DNA of 64,000 bases, from positions 38,029,201 through 38,093,200 of the forward strand of contig OZ038422.1 in NCBI GenBank assembly GCA_964036155.1, written 5' to 3'. Positions 46,058-57,769 of the stretch are shown here, piece after piece. The notes under the pieces were generated by a model. It was not told where the DNA came from. It saw only the letters and a list, made by a program, of their open reading frames with translations, and did no database searches. Within the stretch, counting starts at the first letter, position 1. Each line of letters opens with the position of its first letter. The position numbers and the translations under genes were made by a program. This stretch comes from Diploscapter coronatus (Eukaryota > Nematoda > Chromadorea > Rhabditida > Rhabditidae).

Positions 46058-48315
46058 TCACAAGTCCGCGGAAAAATCGAGTTAAAATTTTGCAGGATTT
46101 TTGTTCATGATGCAACTAAAATGCGCATGCATGATTTTAAAAAGTAAGTCGAAAAATGGCTAATACTAGATCAAATCACGCAATTTGCAGACTAAGTAAT
46201 AGGTCGACCTGCATTTTCCGATAAATATACGACGAAAGTAAACCAGAATGATGCGAAACGTGAAATTTCGGAAATGATAAATACAATTTTCGAAAAATAG
46301 TAAAATCCTGATTTTGAAAATGAAATTGAGAAACTCTTAAAGGCGTTATCATTTTTAATCATACGTTTTCATATACACATTTTTGGTCAGAAAATCAATT
46401 CACCAATTATCATTTTTATCAATTATTATCAATGAGACGTTTCGTTTCACTGGCAATAAACTTTTTTTTGTCTGAATGACTTTCTAAAGTGCATATATCT
46501 GAATTTTCTGATAAAAATTGACTAAAATAGCCTGTTAAATTATATTTGATCAAATAGAATTTTTCTCGGAATAATTCATACAAAAAACGCCGACGAAATT
46601 TCTATATTTATTCCAAACTTTACCGTTTATCTCCTGATATTTTCTTACTTTGGGTCATAGACGGTTGAAAATCGCATTATGCTTACGTAGAATTAGATTT
46701 TCAATATTTTACCATTTGCTAGACATTAAATTGGATTGTATTTTAACAATGCGAACATTGGGGTATTAAATTATCTTATAGACGAGATCTATGTTATTTT
46801 GCGTAAATTCACACTCGATTTATACACGTAGATAATAATCGACGGAACTTCATACCTCGAATTCCGAATACAATTATATTTTTATAATTTACGTTTCTAA
46901 ACTTAATTTAATAGTGGGCACCGCATTTATTAAGTGCAGGAAATTGTATTATTTTACGTTCTTACGCTCTAATACAAATTCAATTTGTAGACCTCAAAAT
47001 TCCGCGTCTCTCTCTTTCTAAAGAAGGGGCGGGGTCTCTTCCATTCTCTATCATTTTATCAGTCTCTGATCATTCTTTCCATCTTTTCGTCTCTCCTTTC
47101 TCAGGGCTGGTTTTTCATCTATCAGCCCCTTTATAAGGTGCGCATTGGCAATTTCTGCATACACATTTTCGTTGTTTCAAAAGCTTCGAATTTGAAAGAT
47201 TTCTATATTTTGACGGTCAACATGATCCACATGCCCATTCACTACATCGACGAGAAAGTCGAGCTTCGCCAGGCCCAAACCACTCCTCCCATGAAACGAC
47301 AACTCAGCTACAATCCAGCGTCAGAATTCAAGCAATGGCGCCAATTCAAGCTAAAAATTCGCAAATGACAAAATGACTACGGCACTCGGCCTGTACCGAT
47401 ATCTTAATTTATTACTACGATGACCTACTGATTTAAAGTGCCTAAAATTCGCGCATTTCCCTACGGAACTAATGAATTCGAGAGAAACTATTTATCCTGG
47501 ATTTCGAAAATCTTAGCTTCATCCGATATTTTCCAAGAAGATATTTTGGCAGAAGAGCAATATGATGAAGAGGAGAAGAGGATTGGTGCACAGCGCTGTG
47601 TATATACGATATAAATAATGTGTTCTATAAATATTTCTCTTTTTGAAAATCGATTATGAATTGTACCACGTTTTCCGAGACTGAAAATTGATGACTTGAT
47701 GAAAATCAGGACATGACTAGCAATTGTTATTATCCCTTGCAATTAAGCAATACAAATGATCTCTTCATTAAGTGTCATATTAGAGAAAAATTATCTTTTC
47801 AAGTTGTTTCACTGCCGTTGTTACAAATCTATTGAAATTTTGGTTTCATTTATCAGCTTTTAACTTATTATAGTCGAATTTATCAATTATCCCATATATT
47901 CTGATCTCATGTTTTATCGCCATTTTGAACTTTGAATAATCTGAATAAATTTATTTTCATCCAACAAATTTGCTGATTGAACGTAGACGAATACAAAAAC
48001 CAAAAGCTAGAGACAAAGAATTACTCAGTAACATCAAAAATCTTCGTTCTTTTTGAGCTTCTCAATTAAAGAAGTCAATAGCCTCTCGGTTCAGTGAAAA
48101 TATACTGATAGGCCATACTTTATCAAGAAAAAATTGGAAAAGTTGCGAAATTCTAGAAGTTTTCAATTATAAACATCTAAAAATTCAGAATTTTTTCTAA
48201 TCTGAATTTCAGAAATCAGATGTTTTCTTTAAATTGACTATTTACTATATGCTTGCAAAATTCGTAGAGTCATAGAAATTTCAACGTAATTGTTGTTGCA
48301 CTGCTGCTACGTGGC
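46058..48315. other. Intergenic region with one possible small gene
   Basis: AT-rich and without supported exons apart from the short frame ending at 47368. A pyrimidine-rich tract at about 47005-47125 precedes that frame. Confidence 0.4.
47222..47368 (+). CDS. Possible small basic protein or terminal exon, unrecognised
   Basis: An open frame with coding-like codons and higher GC than its surroundings encodes 48 residues from the Met at 47222: MIHMPIHYIDEKVELRQA through PPMKRQLSYNPASEFKQW to a basic end. It has no signal peptide or TM segment. It may be the last exon of a gene with upstream exons I could not place; the frame is open back to 47138. I do not recognise it. Confidence 0.3.
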   Translation: MIHMPIHYIDEKVELRQAQTTPPMKRQLSYNPASEFKQWRQFKLKIRK

Positions 48316-50001
48316 CACTCTTTAAGAGTAAATGTCAAGAAAAACCAAAGTCTTAGCAAAGGGGTGTTTCCAGGGGTCCGTCGATTTGGCTGATTTTCAC
48401 ATATATTGTTCAGTTTTTCACGCTGATTCTCATGGTGCTATCCGTTTTTCATAAAAATTATCGTATACAAGATTACGGTAATTTAAAGTTTTGACAAATC
48501 CGACCTCGAGAAAAAATTCATAACTTTCTTATTTCTAAACCAAATCAAATGGGGTTTTCAGCATTGTATAACCCATAAAAAACTCGACAAATAATGTAAC
48601 TACGATCACCTGCTACCATCAATAACTTCCTGTCAAAAATTTTATTTCCGAAAATGCGACCCTGTCCGACTGCAGTTTTTCGATTTTTTACCTAAATTCG
48701 AGTTTCGTCCCCAAGCTGGAAATTGGCTTATTTTGTAGAGAATTAAATTCTGCATTTGAATATGTAAAAATTTTCAAAAAAGAGGGTAGTCGAAACCACG
48801 AAAAATGCGTCCGAACGCGTAAAATCAGGGTGATTATTGCATAGCATTAGCTTTGACCCCTCACAACTTTCTTATTTCTGAACCAAGTTGAATGATTATT
48901 TTTTTGTTTTGTAGATCTTGAGTAGGAGAATAAAATAAAAATAACAAGAAATTGTTTAGAAATTAATTTTGATGGAAAAAAATTAGCCTAAGTTACCCTA
49001 TATACTTGTACTGTGTTTACGCGTAAATGATGTTGGGAAAAATCCGTCCTTCTAGTATGTTGTGTAGATGGACATGATGAACAGCTTTTGTTCCAAGACT
49101 GACCTCGGATTCACATTTGTATGAGCTCCAGAATTTTTTGAAGTATGATGGCTAATTACTGCAAAGTGCCGTTTTGGCAGTAAATTTCAAAAATTCATAT
49201 CTCCCTATGTGTGCATGTTCCAGAATAAGTTCTGAAACAAAAGTTGATCAACTTGAAGAGCTCTACAAGATTTCATGGAAAATTTCGACTTTAACTCACA
49301 TCACACTTGTAAACACAGTACGGGTATATAGGGTAACTTCGAGTAATTTTTCCCGCCAAAATTCATTTCTGAAAATTTTCTTTATATTTTTATCATATTC
49401 TTCTCGACAAGATCTACAAAATAAAAAAATCATCATAAAATTTGGTCCAGAAATAAGAAAGTTATGATGAGTCAAAGTTGATACTACGAAATAATCATCC
49501 TGATTTTACGCGTTCGGACGCATTTTTCGTGGTTTCGACTACCCTCTTTTTTGAAAATTTTTACATATTCAGATGCAGAATTTAATTCTCTACAAAATAA
49601 GCCAATTTCCAGCTTGGGGACGAAACTCGAATTTAGGTAAAAAATCGAAAAACTGCAGTCGGACAGGGTCGCATTTTCGGAAATTAATTTTTTGGAGGGA
49701 AGTTGTTGATCGTAGCAAGTGGTCGTAGTTACATTATTTGTAGAGTTTTTCGTGGGCTATCTAATGCTGAAAACCCCACTCGATTTAGTCCACAAATAAG
49801 TAAGTTATGAATTTTTTCTCGAGGTCGGATCTGCCAAAACTTCAAGCTACCGTAATCCTGCATACGATAATTTTTATGAAAAACAGATAGCACCACGAGA
49901 ATCAGCGTGAAAAACTGAACAATATATGTGAAAATCAGCCAAATCGACGAACCCCTGGAAACACCGACTTTGGTCCTTACTGACATTCACTCTTAAGTGT
50001 C
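48316..50001. mobile_element. 1.7-kb foldback element (two ~840-bp inverted arms)
   Basis: The sequence from about 48316 reads ACTCTTTAAGAGTAAATGTC ... GGTCCGTCGATTTGGCTGAT ... and is matched in reverse complement from 50001 inward. Matched pairs include 48344-48352 with 49966-49974, and CTGTGTTTAC at 49011-49020 with its complement at 49309-49318. The centre is near 49165. Similarity is high in the outer about 700 bp and decays towards the middle. No protein is evident; a short frame in one arm mirrors the other. Transcripts could form a very long hairpin. Confidence 0.88.
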
Positions 50002-50262
50002 TAAGTGAAAGCTCCAAAGTGTATTGTTGCTCAATGAAAACGAAATGTCCCTATCGATAAGCTCTGATAAGATCTTCGCATCAATAAACATGCCTTTGAT
50101 AAGCCATAAAATGATATTGTCCGGGAAATCTTCGAGACGACCGAATGTACGCAACCTGTTGTACGACAGATAGCCGACACGTTTTATCACACCGAGGCTT
50201 AAAATGTGCGTCAAAGGTCGATTTAAATTTAGGATAATAATCCCAGCCATATCGATAATCAA
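49993..50262 (-). pseudogene. ORF fragment truncated at the foldback border
   Basis: A minus-strand frame of up to 89 codons has protein-like composition (RLRTFGRLEDFPDNIILWLI, KILSELIDRDISFSLSNN) and runs until a stop inside the last few bases of the foldback element. This suggests an older coding exon cut by the insertion. It vaguely resembles Leu-rich F-box-associated sequence, but I would not assign a family. Confidence 0.3.
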
Positions 50263-50499
50263 ACTAAACTTAAATAACAGGAAAATGCCGATTTAAAGTT
50301 AGGCACATTCCAATCAGCATTAGCATTCGTTATTTATAGATTAAGCTTTCAAAATATCCAAGTCCGGAATTTCTTAGGATTAAATTTCGAAAATGAACCA
50401 GGGTTCTAAACGGACCGAAAATTTCTCGGCTTGAACCCGGTCCGCAAAATATAGGCCGAACCATTAGACCCCTGAAATGAGCTAATTTCGCTATTTTGG

Positions 50500-50626
50500 C
50501 AACTTGGAAATGTAGCTGTAATAGTTGCATACGAAGCAGCATTGGGAAGAGAAGCTTTTCCCTAAACAAATCCCATACTATTTCGCATGCAACGAGACGC
50601 TACGATGCAGCTACTTTTCTAGATTG
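50500..50626. mobile_element. Family-A hairpin element, copy 3
   Basis: CAACTTGGAAATGTAGCTGT and GCAGCTACTTTTCTAGATTG are inverted ends. The interior has ATTGGGAAGAGAAGCTTTTC and TACTATTTCGCATGCAACGA, nearly identical to copy 4 at 56723-56839. Confidence 0.85.
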
Positions 50627-53600
50627 CCGCTGCTTATTTTCAGAGCAAACAATGCTATCTGAGTAATACTAGAGTGTTTAGGACCTGAAGAAATGAAAAC
50701 TATGGTCATTTGAGCGTTGAAATTTCGATTTTATCGTCGTTTCGCGGCGCTAATTCGCCATCTTCAAAACCGGCAGAATTTCAGACTTTGTCGCCATAAA
50801 ATGAGGCAGCACGGCGTGTGATTTCAGCCACGGGGTTTGCTTCTTCGCAGTTTGACTTTCGAAAGCATAAAGGCATAAATAAATTCCTGTTATGATGATA
50901 GGCCCTCCCTCGCTCAAATTTGGGCGCTTTAATGACACAAATTCGCAATATACGAATTCTAGCTGAATCATGATATTTTGTACGAAATTCCATACACTTT
51001 AACTATAAATAAACTTGCAAATTATACTAGACTTTTGCATAAAATAACTCGTAAGAACTAGCGTTTTTGGACGGAATCATAAAGTATCTAGTTGAAAATA
51101 AATTTGCTAGAATAAAAATGGGGAATTTTGCAAATTCACCATTAATAATTTGCAGGTTTTAGTTATTTTCATAATACAAGTCTTAGAAAAATTAAACCCG
51201 ATGTCGGACTTCTCTACAATACATCAACGCATTAGAAAATTCTACAATATGAACGTTAAAGCTGTCGGGTATTTTTACTCAGAAATGGCTTATAAATCTT
51301 TGAAAAAACTTGTGTGTGCATCTTTTTAATCTGCAAGTTAACAATTTTGTTTAAGGATTAGCGTAAAGGAAAATATGCTACAAAGCAAAAATCTCATTTA
51401 CGTTAAAATAAAGCCAAGAAAATTCCCATATCGTACCACAAGAAGAAAACGGAAGCCTTATAATTTTCAATATACGCAATTCAACAATGGTGATGTGTTT
51501 TTATTCTTTCAAAAATGAGAACTCTTATCATTCCGACCAGAAATATCCTAATCCTTCGATTTCTAGGATAAGTACCTGTTGCAAAAACCATGGTTGACTT
51601 GGTTTTGACGCAGTTATGTGAGTTTGCGGGGCTTTCTCTTACTCTAAAAGGGATTTATAGGCTAATTCTGGAAAATCTTCGCACCCGATTCTAGGCAACT
51701 CGTGCTATCCGAAAAAATCGAGTATAGTTAGCCCTTTAGGGAGATTTTCAGTCAGAACGAAAATTTACAGATGCAGAGATACACAAATATAAATTCGTTC
51801 TATAGAAGATTGAGTTGACAATAGATGGTGGTATTCAGCAAGGTTTTGCATTTTTGTATCTAACCTTTTGCGTTAAAATAATATATCGAGTAATTGCACA
51901 TTTTATTGAAATAGAGAGATTCGTGTTTTTATACTCTTTGAACCTTAACTTCTCATGTCTTCAAATAAAGAAGTCACATCTTTGAATTTAAAGATATCTA
52001 AAATCTACGATTCGTGTTCTATTGTTAGAAGTCATGCATTTGAGATTTGCCTATATTTTTTATTGTTTGTCTATTCTAAGCTAAATGACACATTATGGGA
52101 TATTCTAAAAAAGAGACAAAGAGGTGCTCAGGCGAATTTCGATATTTCCGACTCAGATAACGAAAAAACTCATGCGATTTTGGACCGATTATGATACCTT
52201 TTATCTTTCCGCTTAAGGCCCAAAATTTCATCTAATGTATCTTTTTCATATCTGTCTGCATAGCTATTATGATGATATCTGTCTTTTCCAACGCTATTTT
52301 CAATAAATACTGAAAAAGACAATACACAAAATTCTCCTGCATGCTATATAGCTAAGCTTAATTTTGAATTTATAAACAAATTCCGTTTGCTTTTATCTCG
52401 GATATAGCATAAATGCGAAAAGGATTTACGGAAGGCGTATAAACGCTGCAAGAATCGGAAAGATAAAAGCTTTCATCAAAAGGAATTTCGATTGGTCTAA
52501 TTACGGATTTGTAGTCAAAGTGGAGAGATAAAGTTTATTGACCGAAAATCGCGAGAACGCATACTTGAAGATTTTCAGAAAAATGAATACCAAAAATCGC
52601 TGTACCAAGACCCTTGTGAGAGAGGGACAAAGAATAGAAAACAGATTAGAATTATACGATTCTATTTTAAAATTTATTATGTCCTAAAATAACTTACATA
52701 CGTAAATTTCTTAAAATTTATTTATCATACTAATAAAGTCGAAAAATACGTGATAAAATTTGGGGTAATTTGTAAAAGTAGCCATATAGCCCTCGAAACT
52801 ATTCGCCTTTGAAGAAATAGCATTGGAGAGAGAATCTCTTCACATGTTATTTCTGCGAAAGGTGAATTACTTTTTTCGGGCTCAAGTGGATAGTTTTACA
52901 TATATTTTATAAGTACCCAAATTTAGAAACTTGCAAAGATCGTTCTACAAACCACAAAATCACCTCGCTTCTTCGACTCCACTACACCTTCTGGCGAATT
53001 TTGCACTCACTCAGCTGCAAAAATTTTATCAATCGACTAAAAACTACTGATTTTTTCATGAAAATCATTAATTCCAGGCTGAAACATAGAACATTCAAAA
53101 TAGTCTGGAGCAATTTCAAGTGAAAGCGCAATTATGATAAGGCATAATCTGATTCACGAGTTCTGACGAGTCGTGGTGTAAGTGAAAGTCGAAATTCTGC
53201 TGAATCAGCGAAAACGAAAATATTCCCAAATAGTTGCATAGTTGCATTGCAGGCGGTGTATCTTCATGAAATTAAATTGATAACGTTCAAAGATAACACG
53301 AGAAAATTCGCGAAAAATGAAAAAGGCTTGTAGAGTTTGATCAATTATAAAAAGATTAATTTATGATTCGATTAACAATATACTGATCCAGAACTATTGC
53401 ATGAGATCACGTAATTTTAACTACCAGAACTTTTGCAGAATAAAAATATACAGAAATGTAGCTCCTTCAAAAGTCTGCAGGATGAAATTAAATATTCCTT
53501 AAATTACTAAATAAAAAAAAATAAAAATGATACATTTTAAAGTCATATCAAAATTGCTATATTCCGCATGTCATTTGTCAATCATTCAAATCTTATCAGG

Positions 53601-53965
53601 TAATATTTTTCTAGCATAATCAATTTTCGATTTAGCTACCACATGACACTTTCACTAATCAACAATTTGCAGATTACCAGGAAAATCGTCTTTATTGAGA
53701 CATAGATTGTGAAAACTGACTGAAGTGAATTAGTACCGCGTGATTTTTCCGCGTTTCAGCAGAAATTTTCGAATGTCAGCATAATCACTTCCTTGGAGAT
53801 GACTAGAATTCGGAGACAATAAAGAAGTTTTGAAATTCCATGTACATATTGGAGAATAGGGAGCAGAAATTTTGATATAATTTAAATCTATTCGAATAAA
53901 TTGCGTTTGCCTAAATAAAGTTTTGATTTGTGAGCTTCTATTTTTACGTTTGAATTTGAATGCTC
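50627..53965. other. Intergenic region
   Basis: No supported gene. The plus-strand frame 51955-52194 (79 codons, containing LNDTLWDILKKRQRGAQANF) has tolerable codons but no splice or family support. A hairpin at about 52798-52872 (ATTCGCCTTT...AAAGGTGAAT) resembles the other intronic hairpins. Confidence 0.4.
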
Positions 53966-56674
53966 ATGAAGTTCTCATTTTCATTTTCGTCATTAACCAA
54001 CTTTCTCTTGTCAACGATGATAATATTCGAAACGCTCTGCTCTCTGATGGTTGGTGAATGAAGCATGAAGCAAAATTTCTTAAACTTGGAACATACATTT
54101 CCGTAACTTTGAACAGTTTCCCAAAAATTGGAAAAAGTTTTCGAAAATTGCAGGACCAACCGTACGCGCTCGCGCTGTGTCTGATGCTCATAAGCAACCT
54201 GGCCGTCATCACACTGTTGTCTTTGATTTCGGTAATGCCATTGTGAAGACAAAGACAAAGTGATAAAAAAACATTATTTCGTGTAGTCTTTATTCTATTT
54301 TATGAAAATGCTCATGAATTCGAGAAATTCTTTAAAAACATGCAAGGAACGATCAAAATTCACATTTCTAGAAAAACCCAGACTTATATTTTCAGTTTAA
54401 ATGTGCCAAGAAAGGCAATCCCAAACTCGGCCGGAGCAATCAGAAGGTGCTGCCCTCACAAGTACTAGGTTTTGGTTTCCTGTAATTGTCATTGGTTGAT
54501 TATAGTCGTCTCATTATTAGCTATGTAAATTATTATAGTTCTAAAACGTATGAAATACAAGAAAATGACTCTCCATTATTTTTGAGATGTTCCTTGCTTC
54601 TGTATAACGCAAGAAGGACGTTGCGAAGCTCTCCCGTTGACTGCGTTCTTTTCCTAAATTGACCTCTCCCCTATTCACACTATTTTCATTTGCGGTTCGC
54701 ACCAGCGTCTCCACTCGTTCCACTAGGCAAGGTTCATTTCGTGGATAACCGAAAGTAAATTCCCAATACAGTTTACGACGGTGATCAATCGGTAACAGAT
54801 ATAGGAATACCCTTTATTTGTGAATACGGTATTACCTCAACTTCGTTCAATTTGAAGGAACTAGCAGCTGAAGAGGCGACGCAGAAAGTGTCCACCAAGC
54901 GGAAGGAAGGCAAATCGCTGAGAAAGAGTAGGGACGGCACTCAAGAACAGAGGGCATCAGTACGTGGGGAAGTGGGCAAATATTGCGTACGTCCGACTAT
55001 TTGATAAAACTGAAAGATATCAAATTTTGAACGTTTGAATGGATGATCATTTCGCGGATGCGCACATGCACATGACTTAACGACACCTCTAATGGAAAGA
55101 TAGGATACTGTCGTCAATTAATGCGCATGTGTGTACCTGCATATTGGTCATTCATCCAAATGTTCCGAATTCGATATTTTTCATTTTCATCACGTAGTTT
55201 GGATGTCCACAATAACGTCTCCATCCAATAAATTTAAAATTGAAGAATAGGATTTTTAACGACTGAAAAGACTAGAAATTTACAAATGGGGAGAAGAGTT
55301 CAACGATATGAATGACAAGAAGTTAGGGTTTGACATTGTGTGCAAACCAAATGACTTCTATCTTGCATTCTAGGCATTGTGTCCTACTCTAGTATCTTAG
55401 ATGTCATAATTTTCCATTCTAGATAAGCAAGAAATGATTATTCGAGTACGCAGTCATCATAATTCTTCTTGAATGACTAGTGTAATCGTTTCAGAAAGAA
55501 AAAGAGACGAAACCAGGCCTGAAACCGTACCCCGACATCAAATTGCCGACTGACAGCGAGCGCGTCAAGATGGAGGAGGAACGGGAGAAGGACAAACAAC
55601 AGAAAATCGCCGAAGGCTTCTATCAGGTTAGTTAGTTCGTTTGAGTAAATCTAAACTGAATAATAAAATATGCATCGAGTTGATATTTCACATAAACTGT
55701 AGTGATAAAATTAGTCATTCATGAAGATAAAATGCTGCATCACTAAAATGATTACAAACTTATTGCAGACAATACAAATGTCTTTTATTGATGGTTCAAA
55801 TAGTTTAATTGCGTCTGTTAAGTTATGTTCATGCATTCATATAATATAAAATAATTTTGGAATACTCTTAAAAAACAAGATTTTGAAATATCGTGTTCCA
55901 GCCGGTTTCCGATGAAGACGACACGCTCATCAAGGTGCCCTCGCTCAATCTAGAGCCCTCGAATCAAGCTAGCAGCAAGCGGAAGGGCGTCAAAAAGGTT
56001 CGACTTATTCGAATATGTCAAATTTGAAGATATTTTAAAATCTGAAAAATTACATCTAAATTTGATATTCATTCATTTATATCAAATATTTTATTACGAT
56101 TTTATTAAAATACTCTTTTCTAAATAATAAGATCAGAAGTTGGAGATGGAGAACATTTAGAGTTTAATTTTGAAGATCCAAATATTGAAAGGCGATTTAA
56201 ATTTTGAATGGGATAATGTTTTTGATTCCCAGAATGCCTCGAAAGATAAGGACGGAGCTGCTCCGGCAGCATATTTACCCGAGATAAAAACCGCCATTTT
56301 GTGGCACAAAAACTCGCAGAAGCCACACGAGCTGAATAAGATCGAGGTAGTCATATTTTTTTTATAATTGTTCTAGAATTTGTTTCTTAAATCGAGATTT
56401 TTAAATATTCAAGTATAATTTTCAGGGTCTTGAAATTATTGAATCTTCTAAAAAGTTGCATGATCTTGTATCTAAGTAAAGTTCTACTTTTTCTTTTAAG
56501 ATATGATTTCTCTAGAAATATCCCAGAAAATAGAATCTTTTAAAACTAATATAACACTTTTAAATTTTGAAAATAGTCGATCCTGATCTTTAATAATTTG
56601 CAACTCTTTAGACGTCGAAGAAAGCAGCGGACGAGAAGACGGAACCTCCTGCGGCACAGGCTGTTGACCATTAG
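53966..56674 (+). CDS. Short membrane-anchored protein with charged tail, unrecognised
   Basis: Eight exons, 244 residues: 53966-54049, 54154-54231, 54396-54461, 54858-54959, 55495-55626, 55902-55997, 56233-56346, 56612-56674; all junctions are phase 0. The first exon (MKFSFSFSSLTNFLLSTMII) is the least certain: its donor is GTTGGT. The second encodes a transmembrane helix (LALCLMLISNLAVITLLSLI) followed by a basic stop-transfer (KCAKKGNPKLGR). The remaining about 170 residues are Lys/Glu-rich and probably disordered cytoplasm (STKRKEGKSLRKSRDG, ERVKMEEEREKDKQQK, EGFYQPVSDEDDTLIKVPS), ending EPPAAQAVDH. Uniform phase-0 exons and GC-rich exon sequence against AT-rich introns support a real gene. 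No family recognised; an all-nematode protein is plausible. The 3' UTR holds a family-A hairpin before AATAAA near 56910. Confidence 0.65.
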
Positions 56675-56722
56675 CTTTTTTGGAGGTCCAGGGAACTTTA
56701 AACAAGACTCCATATTCCGAGG

Positions 56723-56839
56723 CAACCTGGAAAAGTAGTTGCATACGAAATAGTATTGGGAAGAGAATCTTTTCCCTAAAACATCCTATACTATTTCGCA
56801 TGCAACGAGACGCTATGGTGCAACTACTTTTCCAAATTG
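56723..56839. mobile_element. Family-A hairpin element, copy 4
   Basis: CAACCTGGAAAAGTAGTTGC and GCAACTACTTTTCCAAATTG are inverted ends. The interior TACGAAATAGTATTGGGAAG ... ATACTATTTCGCATGC is the best-preserved copy. It sits in the likely 3' UTR of the charged-tail membrane gene. Confidence 0.85.
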
Positions 56840-57769
56840 TTCACCTCCAAATGCGGGCGCGCGCGCAAACCACAGCACCTATACATCTATTTCGAGACAC
56901 ATCGACAAAATAAACAACAATGGCTATGATTTTATTTGGAATTTGAAAATTTTTCGAGTATTTTTAGGTTTTTTTTTTTTAAACTTGTAAATGTTTTTCT
57001 TCTTAATTTGGTATTTTGAATTTTTATTCGGATCAAATTATACTTTAGCTTATATTGATAGAGTCAAATTTGATATTTCGATGAAGATCAGTTTTGTTTG
57101 AGCATGCTATACTGACTATTTAGCATAATTGAACATTTACACTTTATCAAGTAATGATAACTCATAAGAGATTAAACAAATTATGCAAAAATGGCCTAGT
57201 GTTTGAAATAGCTTTGTTAGCTAAACATACAGACAAGCAAAATCATGCTCTTCTTGACCATGCATGTACGATTATCGCGCACATCTTGTTTGATGGTCGA
57301 GAGAGAGAGAGAGAGTAGTTGTTCAAATAGAACAGACGAAAAAAGGAAAAATGAACAAAAACTTGGAATAACATTGGGGAAATAGCGTCAGAAAACATAA
57401 AAATACCGCTATAACCGAAGAAATAGCGTTAGAAATAGTTAAGAAACAGAAAAGATGAAGAATAAGATTGAAGCGAGAAAAGTGTGCACGATCGTCAGAT
57501 TGAAATTCATCTCATCGATGCGCATCTCCACCATTCAAGTCCTAGGGAAAATGTTCAATCGAGAAAAATAGCACTTCCCCTTCGAACATGTGAAATTCTC
57601 TCATCTCAGCTAGAGATGCAGAGACACTCAACAAAGAGCTGAACTTCGTACGGTTCAGATTCGGATTTTTATTTATTTTTATTCTATTTTCGGGCGTTTT
57701 TTGTATTTATTTCGTATATTTTTGCAGATTTTATTTGCTATCATGAAATTTGACTAGTTACTAAATTAA
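56840..57769. other. Intergenic spacer
   Basis: Contains the AATAAA near 56910, a short (GA)n run at about 57299-57315 and AAATAGCGT repeated at about 57381 and 57422. No exon. Confidence 0.45.
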
